NCBI RefSeq assembly: GCF_003391395.1
Contig: NZ_CP024190.1
Coordinates: forward strand, 2,480,001-2,544,000
Length of the DNA: 64,000 bases
Source of the DNA: Mycobacterium marinum
GTDB taxonomy: Bacteria; Actinomycetota; Actinomycetes; Mycobacteriales; Mycobacteriaceae
Direction: 5' to 3'
Numbering within the stretch: position 1 is the first letter of the stretch; every line of letters starts with the position of its first letter. A program made the translations under genes and the position numbers. The notes beneath the pieces are model-generated. The model searched no databases. It was not told the DNA's origin and saw only the letters and a program-made list of their open reading frames with translations. Below, piece after piece: positions 44,979-51,929 of this stretch.

Positions 44979-45760
44979 GCCGCAAGCCGTTGATCGCCGG
45001 CAACTGGAAGATGAACCTCAATCACTTCGAGGCGATCGCTCTGGTGCAGAAGATCGCATTCTCGTTGCCGGACAAGTACTACGACAAAGTCGATGTGACG
45101 GTCATTCCGCCGTTCACCGACTTGCGCAGTGTGCAGACCTTGGTCGACGGTGACAAGCTGCGCCTGACCTATGGCGGTCAAGACCTGTCCCAGCACGACT
45201 CCGGTGCCTATACCGGTGACATCAGTGGGGCATTTCTGGCCAAACTGGGCTGCAGCTTCGTCGTCGTGGGGCACTCCGAACGGCGCACCTACCACAACGA
45301 GGACGACGCTCTAGTGGCCGCCAAGGCTGCCGCGGCGCTCAAGCACGACCTGACTCCGATCGTCTGCATCGGCGAGCACCTCGATGTGCGTGAGGCGGGA
45401 AATCACGTGGCGCACAACGTCGAACAGCTGCGCGGTTCGCTGTCCGGGCTGTCAGCAGAGCAGATCAGCAAGGTGGTCATCGCCTACGAGCCGGTCTGGG
45501 CGATCGGCACCGGGCGGGTAGCTGGCGCAGCCGACGCCCAGGAAGTCTGTGCGGCAATCCGCAGCGAGCTTGGTTCGCTGGCCTCGCCGCAGATCGCCGA
45601 CGCGGTTCGGGTGCTCTACGGCGGCTCGGTCAACGCGAAGAACATCGGCGAACTGATCGCGCAGGCGGACGTCGACGGTGGCCTGGTGGGTGGCGCGTCG
45701 TTGGATGGTGAACAGTTTGCGACGCTGGCGGCCATCGCCGCCGGGGGACCGCTGCCGTAA
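44975..45760 (+). CDS. tpiA: Triosephosphate isomerase
   Basis: It interconverts dihydroxyacetone phosphate and glyceraldehyde 3-phosphate. The barrel motifs are all present in 261 residues: AGNWKMNLN (substrate Lys), VVGHSERR (catalytic His), AYEPVWAIGTG (catalytic Glu) and VRVLYGGSVNAKN. The start is a GTG overlapping pgk. In many actinobacteria secG and ppc follow directly; here a strong hairpin and a 6-kb stretch mostly on the other strand follow instead. Confidence 0.97.
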   Translation: MSRKPLIAGNWKMNLNHFEAIALVQKIAFSLPDKYYDKVDVTVIPPFTDLRSVQTLVDGDKLRLTYGGQDLSQHDSGAYTGDISGAFLAKLGCSFVVVGHSERRTYHNEDDALVAAKAAAALKHDLTPIVCIGEHLDVREAGNHVAHNVEQLRGSLSGLSAEQISKVVIAYEPVWAIGTGRVAGAADAQEVCAAIRSELGSLASPQIADAVRVLYGGSVNAKNIGELIAQADVDGGLVGGASLDGEQFATLAAIAAGGPLP

Positions 45761-45786
45761 CCGGGCAGTCACGGCGAGCGGTCCCG

Positions 45787-45829
45787 CGAGTGCTCACCGA
45801 GTAGCTCACCAACCCTCGGTGAGCACTCG
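45787..45829. terminator. Hairpin terminator between tpiA and the convergent fusion gene
   Basis: A perfect 15-bp inverted repeat (45787-45801 with 45815-45829, 13-nt loop) follows tpiA by 26 nt. Its right arm lies inside the last codons of the convergent kinase-PLP fusion gene, so it may serve both transcripts. Confidence 0.78.
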
Positions 45830-48745
45830 GTCCAGCGTATCGGCGAAGTAGTCCGCCGCGGTCATGTCGATGCACAGCGGTGGCTTGGTCTTCAGAATGT
45901 TCATCCGCTCGCCGGTTGGTTGGATGATGACTCCGAGTTCGAGCATCCGGTCGCAGATGGCAGCGGTCTCTTCGGGCGCTGGCTCCAGTGTCTTGCGGTC
46001 GCGGACCATCTCGACGCCGATGTAGAGGCCGAAACCGTGGACGGTACCGATCAGCGGGTGTTTGGTGGCCAGCTTGCGTATCCGGGCGATCAGGTGACTG
46101 CCGACGGCCAGGGCATAGTGTTGTAGCCGTTCGCTTTTCAGGGCGTCGAGCACCGCGATCCCGATTGCGCTCGACAGCGGGCTGCCACCCGTGGACGAGA
46201 AGAAGTAGCCCTGCGAACGGAACCGCTGCGCGACGGCCTTGCTGGTGATGACGGCGCCGACGGGATGACCGTTGCCCGTCGCCTTGGCGATCGCCACGAT
46301 ATCGGGCACAACGCCTTGTTGCTCGAATCCCCAGAACCACTTGCCGAGCCTGCCGTACCCGACCTGGACCTCATCGGCGATGGTCAGGCCGCCCGCGGCA
46401 CGAATGGCGGTGTATACCGCGTCCAGATATCCATCGGGAAGTGCCATCCCTCCGGCGCTGCCATAGACGGTTTCGGCGATAAATGCCGCGGGCGCACGGC
46501 CCGACTGCACCAGGTCCTCGATGGCGGCGACGGCGTCGTGGGCGTACTGGGACGCCCCGGCACCGCGGTACTTTCCGCGGAAACTGTTCGGGGACTCCAC
46601 GGTGTGCACCCAGTCCGGGCGGGTGTTCAACGCGTTGGGGTTGTCCGCGGTCGACGTGGATACCGCGTCGGTGGCGTAGGTCCAGCCGTGATATGCCTCG
46701 CCGACCGCGACGACATCGCGCCGGCCGGTGGCCGCCATCGCCAGCCGCAATGCGAGGTCGCCGGCCTCCGAACCGGAGTTGACCAGGAATACGGTGTCGA
46801 GGGGATCCGGCAGCAGCTGGGTAAGTCGTTCGCAGAACTCGACCACCACCGCGTAGTTGAATCGCGAGTTGGTGTTGAGCCGCTCTAGTTGGCGCGCCGC
46901 CGCCGCGGCCACACCTGGGTGGGCATGTCCCAGAACGGTGACGTTGTTGACCATGTCCAGATAGCTTCGCCCCGCCGTGGACAGCAAGTAGTGCCGCCAG
47001 CCTCGTTCGATCTGAGGCGGGTCGTCGTAATAGTGCTCCTGCACTTCGGCGAATGTGGCGGCGCGCCGTTCCAGCACGTCGAGCCCATCAGAGGGGGCTG
47101 GCTCCAAGCCCAGCAGCGCGGCCGGATCTTCGGTGACGGCCAACCAGCCAGGTGCGTACTCGGGACGTACCGTGTGGGGCGCGGTGGGCGCGTCGGTCGG
47201 GCGTAGCGCGAGGTGGATGCGTTGGCCAAAGGGGGCTTTGGCCCAGGGCTGGCCCGCTTGGACCCGCTGGCCGCTAGTCGGCACCGGCTGTGCGCCGGTG
47301 AGCTGCAGCTCATGGGAGTCGGTGCGTAGGGTGATGGCCCCGGTGCTGGCGACGACGTCCCCGGCCCACGGGGCAACGAGCTCCGTGTCTTCGCGTAGCC
47401 AGAAATCGATGCCGGTGGCGATGGTGGGGCTGCTTCGTGGGTGCAACGGTGCGATGTAATCCGCGCGGGTGGCCGCGTAGCGCGTCGCTGCGGCGAGTGC
47501 GTTGGACGAAAGTGCGGAGTCTGCCAGCTCGTGGGCGAGGGCGCCATCGAGCCAGGCGCCCCGGTTCGCGTCGTCGGACTCCACGGAAAAGTCCAATCTC
47601 ACAATGGACTTTGGGTCGATATCGATGATCGGTCGGTGCGGTTTGGGGAGCGGGTGGTGCTGCGGTTGCGCGATGCCGAGCCGGTCGTGGATGAGGCCGG
47701 TCAGCACCGGGGCCGGCACCAGCAGAGCCTGGTCGAGGATGACCCGTTCGCGTTGGACGGTGTTGGCGGCGTATTCGTTGCCGGGGTCGATGGCGATCTG
47801 TTGCAGGTCGCTGACCAGTAGCACGGCAGCCCGCGCGATCACCATGGGCCACAGCGCTTCGATCTCGTCGCCGCTGAGGGGACGAATGGCGTGGAAGGCG
47901 GCGACGACCGGAAGAATGGTGGCCGGCTCGGCGCCCGCGTGGTACAGGCAGGAGGCCACGGTGGTGGCAAGCTCGGCGATCGCCCAGGTCTTGGTCAGGT
48001 CGCCGAAGTCGATGACGCCATCGGGGTGGCGGCGACCGTCGCTGCCCGGGGACCCCACCATGTTGGTGTCGGCGATATCGAGATGAACGGCCTGTCGCGG
48101 CAGTTGTGGGTCAAGGCGCTGCAGGCTGTTGACCGCCGTGGCGGTGGCGACCGCTAGGCGGTGAGCCTCCGCGGGTTCGGCTACATGCCCGATGAGGGCA
48201 TCGACGGACTCGCTCGCGAAGCGTGGATCCCACTGCAGCACGCGATCCAACCCAGGATGCTCGAATGAGGCAAGCGCCCGGCTGACACGACCCGTCACAT
48301 TGCCCATCCCGGCGAGAATCTTCGGTGCGAGGTATCCGGACTGCGACATGGCGCCGCCCGGTAGGAAGGTCAGCAGGCGGGCCACTCCCAGCATTTCCTG
48401 CCCGATCGACATGGGAGCGTGGCGCTGGCCCCGGCGGTCCGGGATGGCGCGGGGGAGTCGTAGTGCGCTGTCGCGTTCGGCCACCCATTCAACGGCTTCG
48501 ACCTGGGCGTCGATCTCTTCGGTGCTGAACACCGCGTTGGCCACCTTGAGCACCCCGACGGTGTTGCCGTGGGGATCTGTCATCAAGAAGTTGGCGTCCT
48601 GCTGGCTTCCCAGACTCCTGGCGCGAGCGCTGATTCCGTAGTTCTCGACGACAAACTTCTCGGCATCGCGTTCGCTGACCGGCGGCCCCGGCAGTTCCGG
48701 GTGCGCGAAGAAGTCGAAGCCCGTCGGGGCTTTCACGGGTTTCAC
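45806..48745 (-). CDS. Kinase / M23-like / class III PLP phospho-lyase fusion protein
   Basis: This is a 979-residue three-domain protein. The N-terminal kinase of aminoglycoside phosphotransferase type has VHLDIADTN (Asp223, Asn228) and DFGD (246-249). Residues about 435-520 resemble an M23 peptidase barrel (GIDFWLREDTELVAPWAGDV), but the first His ligand is Ala and the HxH first His is Arg, so it is probably non-catalytic. The C-terminal class III aminotransferase fold (about 556-979) has NSGSEAGDLALRL, ADEVQVGYGRLG and the PLP lysine Lys821 in IAKATGNGHPVG. Related kinases and PLP phospho-lyases degrade 5-hydroxylysine or ethanolamine phosphate. GTG 48745 overlaps the permease stop. The substrate is inferred; a plain transaminase is the main alternative. 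Confidence 0.85.
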   Translation of the reverse strand: MKPVKAPTGFDFFAHPELPGPPVSERDAEKFVVENYGISARARSLGSQQDANFLMTDPHGNTVGVLKVANAVFSTEEIDAQVEAVEWVAERDSALRLPRAIPDRRGQRHAPMSIGQEMLGVARLLTFLPGGAMSQSGYLAPKILAGMGNVTGRVSRALASFEHPGLDRVLQWDPRFASESVDALIGHVAEPAEAHRLAVATATAVNSLQRLDPQLPRQAVHLDIADTNMVGSPGSDGRRHPDGVIDFGDLTKTWAIAELATTVASCLYHAGAEPATILPVVAAFHAIRPLSGDEIEALWPMVIARAAVLLVSDLQQIAIDPGNEYAANTVQRERVILDQALLVPAPVLTGLIHDRLGIAQPQHHPLPKPHRPIIDIDPKSIVRLDFSVESDDANRGAWLDGALAHELADSALSSNALAAATRYAATRADYIAPLHPRSSPTIATGIDFWLREDTELVAPWAGDVVASTGAITLRTDSHELQLTGAQPVPTSGQRVQAGQPWAKAPFGQRIHLALRPTDAPTAPHTVRPEYAPGWLAVTEDPAALLGLEPAPSDGLDVLERRAATFAEVQEHYYDDPPQIERGWRHYLLSTAGRSYLDMVNNVTVLGHAHPGVAAAAARQLERLNTNSRFNYAVVVEFCERLTQLLPDPLDTVFLVNSGSEAGDLALRLAMAATGRRDVVAVGEAYHGWTYATDAVSTSTADNPNALNTRPDWVHTVESPNSFRGKYRGAGASQYAHDAVAAIEDLVQSGRAPAAFIAETVYGSAGGMALPDGYLDAVYTAIRAAGGLTIADEVQVGYGRLGKWFWGFEQQGVVPDIVAIAKATGNGHPVGAVITSKAVAQRFRSQGYFFSSTGGSPLSSAIGIAVLDALKSERLQHYALAVGSHLIARIRKLATKHPLIGTVHGFGLYIGVEMVRDRKTLEPAPEETAAICDRMLELGVIIQPTGERMNILKTKPPLCIDMTAADYFADTLDRVLTEGW

Positions 48746-50130
48746 TGCAGGGTCCCTTCTTTGGTGAGAGCAATTTCGGTCTGGATGGGCGCGGCGTCGG
48801 CGTCGAAATCCACCGCCGGTGCTGGCTCGCGAAATCCGCGCGTCAGTACGGCCAGGTAGGTGGTTCCGATCCCGAGCCAGGCAAACCCGATGGCAAAGGC
48901 ACCGACGGACAGGCTGGTCCAAAGCCAGCCCGTGAGGACCACACCGACGGCAGGCATCGCCGCGTACAGCGCCCAGCTCCGCCAGCCGCGCCGGCGCTGA
49001 TCGATCAGGAAGTGCTTGGTGACCGCGAGATGCACCAGGGTGAAGGCGGCCAATGCGCCGAAACTAACGATCGACGCCATCGTCTCGAGGTCCGCGATCA
49101 GCGCCAGCGTGGAGACTGCCGAGACGACCAGCGCCGCTCCGATCGGGGTGCGGAATCGTCGGCTGATCCGGCCAAACACCGCACGGGGCAACACACCGTC
49201 GCGTCCCATGGCGTAGAGGATGCGGGTGACGCTGACTTGCGATGACAGCGCGGCGGCGCTGCAGGCGCACATGTAGGCGATGATAAAAAATGTTTGTAGC
49301 GAATGGCCGCCGGCGGAAACGACTATCTGCAATGCGGCCGAGTTTGGCGTGGTGATTGCGCGGTAGTCCGGCTCGACCAGGGTGGCACAGTAGGAGACTG
49401 ACAAGAAGGTCGCACCGCCGATGAGCACCGTGAGGATGATCGCCAGCGGAACCGTGCGGCGCGGGTTGCGCGCCTCCTCAGCCATCGTCGACACCGCGTC
49501 GAACCCGACGAAGCTCAAGGCGACGACGGCCGCCCCGCCGAGGATGTCTCCGCCGCGGAATCCGGCGCTGTAGAGCGGCTGTAGCAGCGACGCGTCCGGG
49601 TGGTCGCGCAGGTACAGCAGCGACACCGTGATGAAAACGAGGACGCACGCCAGCTGCAAACCGACGAGCGCGAAGTTGAGGCGGTTCATGATGACGACGC
49701 CGACAATGTTGACGGTGGTGACCAAGGCGATTGCGGCCAAGCAGAAGACGGGCGCCGGGACGGCGGGGAACTGCGCGTTGAGGTAGATCCCGATCAATAG
49801 GTAGTTGACCAGGGGCAACAGCAGGTAGTCGAGCATCAATGCCCAGCCGGTCAGAAAGCCGACGTTGCCGCCGAAGGAGCGGCGCGCGAAAGTGTAGGCG
49901 CTCCCGGCGCTGGGGTAGGCGTGGACGAGCACGGCGTAGCTTGCGGCGGTGAACAGCATCGCAACAAATGTCACGACGTAGGCGGTCGGCACGTGGCCGT
50001 GCGTCGTTTGGCTGACGACGCCGAATGTGTCGAACATGGCGAGCGGGTCGATGTAGGCCAAGCCGAATGCAACCAGCCCGGCCACGCCCAACGCCCGGCG
50101 CAGCCGTGGTTCGCCTGTGGGCTGACTCAC
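48742..50130 (-). CDS. APC-superfamily amine/amino acid permease (PuuP-like)
   Basis: This 462-residue inner-membrane transporter has about twelve helices. It resembles remembered E. coli PuuP strongly in the first 130 residues: FDTFGVVSQTTHGHVPTAYV, YPSAGSAYTFARRS and GFLTGWALMLDYLLLPLVNY. The later FVGFDAVSTMAEEARNPRRT is the APC family signature. PuuP imports putrescine by proton coupling; here an amine or amino alcohol is likely. The stop TGA overlaps the GTG of the kinase-PLP fusion, so importer and enzyme are translationally coupled. Divergent from a FadR-type regulator. Confidence 0.88.
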   Translation of the reverse strand: MSQPTGEPRLRRALGVAGLVAFGLAYIDPLAMFDTFGVVSQTTHGHVPTAYVVTFVAMLFTAASYAVLVHAYPSAGSAYTFARRSFGGNVGFLTGWALMLDYLLLPLVNYLLIGIYLNAQFPAVPAPVFCLAAIALVTTVNIVGVVIMNRLNFALVGLQLACVLVFITVSLLYLRDHPDASLLQPLYSAGFRGGDILGGAAVVALSFVGFDAVSTMAEEARNPRRTVPLAIILTVLIGGATFLSVSYCATLVEPDYRAITTPNSAALQIVVSAGGHSLQTFFIIAYMCACSAAALSSQVSVTRILYAMGRDGVLPRAVFGRISRRFRTPIGAALVVSAVSTLALIADLETMASIVSFGALAAFTLVHLAVTKHFLIDQRRRGWRSWALYAAMPAVGVVLTGWLWTSLSVGAFAIGFAWLGIGTTYLAVLTRGFREPAPAVDFDADAAPIQTEIALTKEGTLQ

Positions 50131-50182
50131 GATGGCACCGGTCTGATCAACTGCGTCGAACCGTCTTGCATGCTTGGCCTCC

Positions 50183-50194
50183 CACCTAGAGGTG
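50183..50194. promoter_or_regulatory. Inverted repeat, candidate regulator operator 1
   Basis: CACCT-AG-AGGTG is a perfect 5+2+5 palindrome 53 nt upstream of the permease start. GntR/FadR dimers typically bind short palindromes of this size. Assignment is inference. Confidence 0.4.
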
Positions 50195-50225
50195 TGTAGA
50201 TTTGCGAGGAAAGATTGATCACCAA

Positions 50226-50238
50226 TGTCACAATGACA
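50226..50238. promoter_or_regulatory. Inverted repeat, candidate regulator operator 2
   Basis: TGTCA-CAA-TGACA is a perfect 5+3+5 palindrome, 43 nt from the centre of the first one (about four helical turns). Two sites at this spacing could allow cooperative binding. Assignment is inference. Confidence 0.4.
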
Positions 50239-50379
50239 CGATTCGTCGGTAGACGATACGCGCCGATCTCGGTAAGCGCGAACCGAAGACTTCGGCCGGC
50301 CGCCGGGCGCGTGCTCATTGGCGGTGTAAACCGTCGTGGTAACAATGTTTTGAAACGACGAATGCTCGAGGAAGAAGCG

Positions 50380-51090
50380 GTGGTGATCCCAAGGGCGGAT
50401 AGTCCAGATCAGACGTGCGGGCGGTTACCGGCGCGCGGCACCATCGGCGAACAGGTCGCGGATCTGATCCAGGAGTCGATCCTGTCCGGCGAGGCAAAGC
50501 GCGGTGCGCCGCTGCGCGAAGAATTGATTGCCGACCGGTATCAGGTGTCTCGTCGCACGGTTCGAGATGCGCTTCGGGTATTGGAGTCCAACGGGCTGGT
50601 TCGCCATCAGCGGCACAAGGGCTCGACCGTGGTCGACTTCAGTGCTGAAGACATCACCGATATGTACCGGTCGCGCGAGGTCCTCGAACTCGATGCCGCA
50701 AAACGGTGGTGTAGGGCAGGCGCGGTGGATTCCGGGTACCGGTTCCACCGCCTGACCGAGGCGCTCGGCCGGCTGGAGCAGGCCTCGCGGGGGACCGATT
50801 CCGGGCTGATCGTCAAGTCTGACCTTGACTTCCACGCGGCAATCATCGGCCTCCTCGACAGCCCGCGCGTGGATCGCTTTTTTGCGGCGATCGAGGCCGA
50901 GATGCTCTATGCGCTGGCCATTCTCGAGGCCAGCGAGGGCGAGTACAAGACCGATGCGGCAAAGGCATTCGGCGAGCACAAGGCAATGTATGAGGCGCTT
51001 CGCGACCGCGACGAGCAACGATCGACGCAGCTCATCTCCGAACATCTTCGGATCAACCGCGACGTCCTGATCCGGATCGTCGCCAGCTGA
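50380..51090 (+). CDS. GntR/FadR-family transcriptional regulator
   Basis: The 236-residue regulator has an N-terminal winged helix (IGEQVADLIQESILSGEAKRG, recognition region QVSRRTVRDALRVLESNGLV, wing HQRHKGSTVV) and a helical FCD-type ligand domain (MYRSREVLELDAAKRW, SDLDFHAAIIGLLDSPRVD, EHKAMYEALRDRD). FCD domains usually bind small organic acids or amines, often with a metal held by Asp and His residues. The GTG 50380 has GAGGAAG at 50366-50372; ATG 50362 and a long frame from 50215 are less likely. Divergence from the permease-fusion operon suggests that it controls those genes. Confidence 0.85.
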   Translation: MVIPRADSPDQTCGRLPARGTIGEQVADLIQESILSGEAKRGAPLREELIADRYQVSRRTVRDALRVLESNGLVRHQRHKGSTVVDFSAEDITDMYRSREVLELDAAKRWCRAGAVDSGYRFHRLTEALGRLEQASRGTDSGLIVKSDLDFHAAIIGLLDSPRVDRFFAAIEAEMLYALAILEASEGEYKTDAAKAFGEHKAMYEALRDRDEQRSTQLISEHLRINRDVLIRIVAS

Positions 51091-51123
51091 CTGCAGCGGC
51101 TGCAGTGCTGCGGGTCCGCTGAG

Positions 51124-51612
51124 TCAGGCCAGAAACAACGCCACGATGATCGGCAGTACGAACACCAAGGCCGCGACGATCGTGAGCACGGCGATGGTGA
51201 TTCCGACGCCGTTGTAGCTTTGCGGCGGGGTGCCCAGCGACCCGGCGCTGTACCCCCAAACCGGCGCCTTGTACTCCAATTCGGCCAGCTGCCCAGGGTA
51301 GACATCCACCAGGGTGTCCGCCGGCCCGATCTGCGACGGCAACCAGTAGGGCACATGCACGTGCACCCGGTGCCGTCCCGGTTGCACGGGCACCACCGTG
51401 CGACCCCAACCGGCAACCGGTACCTGGAAGCCATTGATGAAAATCTTGGGCTTGAACAGCGCCAACATGAACCCCAGCGGGAAGTACTGAGTCGTTACCG
51501 CGATTCCGCCGGAACCCGGGCTCGGCTGGACGTAGCCGTGCGGTGCGGGCGGATAAGCCTGATGTGGGGGGCGATCATGCGGGTACGGCGCCGGTTGGTG
51601 GGGATAGCTCAC
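51124..51612 (-). CDS. Proline/tyrosine-rich membrane-anchored protein
   Basis: The 162-residue protein has a disordered N-terminus (residues 1-35) rich in Pro, His and Tyr, a central beta-rich domain (YFPLGFMLALFKPKIFINGF, VHVHVPYWLPSQIG) and one C-terminal membrane helix (IAVLTIVAALVFVLPIIVALFLA split around residues 139-162). This gives a tail-anchored topology. It lies just downstream of secG on the same strand, 14 nt apart. I do not recognise the family; its position suggests Rv1439c, but I could not confirm this. Confidence 0.72.
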   Translation of the reverse strand: MSYPHQPAPYPHDRPPHQAYPPAPHGYVQPSPGSGGIAVTTQYFPLGFMLALFKPKIFINGFQVPVAGWGRTVVPVQPGRHRVHVHVPYWLPSQIGPADTLVDVYPGQLAELEYKAPVWGYSAGSLGTPPQSYNGVGITIAVLTIVAALVFVLPIIVALFLA

Positions 51613-51626
51613 CGAGGTGTGCCGCG

Positions 51627-51860
51627 TCAGCGGTACTTGATCAGCAATGCCACGCCGACGATCGATACCAGCCAGATCCCGGTGATGAACAGGGTCAACC
51701 GGTCGAGATTCTTCTCCACCACGGTGGACCCGGACAGCGAGGACTGCACACCGCCGCCGAACAGCGTTGACAGGCCGCCACCCTTCGCGCGGTGCAGCAG
51801 CACCAGCAACACCACCAGCACACTGGTGATCACCAAGGTGATCTGCAGGGCCAACTCCAT
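51627..51860 (-). CDS. secG: Protein translocase subunit SecG
   Basis: SecG is the accessory subunit of the SecYEG preprotein channel. The 77-residue product begins MELALQITLVITSVLVVLLVLLH, has the conserved loop KGGGLSTLFGGGVQSSLSGS and a second helix LTLFITGIWLVSIVGVALLI. ATG 51860 gives the mycobacterial length. It is transcribed away from ppc, with 69 nt between the two starts, and is on the strand opposite to tpiA. That orientation differs from the usual gap-pgk-tpi-secG-ppc order. Confidence 0.95.
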   Translation of the reverse strand: MELALQITLVITSVLVVLLVLLHRAKGGGLSTLFGGGVQSSLSGSTVVEKNLDRLTLFITGIWLVSIVGVALLIKYR

Positions 51861-51929
51861 GACCAGCAGCCTACCGAACAACCGATCGACAACAGGCGCC
51901 GGGCGAGTTGGTCCTTGATACTGGGACAC

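Larger units (their letters stand above)
50131..50379. other. Divergent promoter region of the permease operon and FadR regulator
   Basis: This 249-nt region has no supported gene. It contains two perfect inverted repeats described separately. The permease mRNA and the regulator mRNA probably start here, in opposite directions. Confidence 0.5.

Noticed and set aside
46944..47441. Active M23 peptidase or lysostaphin-like domain
   Set aside because: Zinc ligands are not preserved in the middle domain of the fusion protein, so a catalytic call is not justified.
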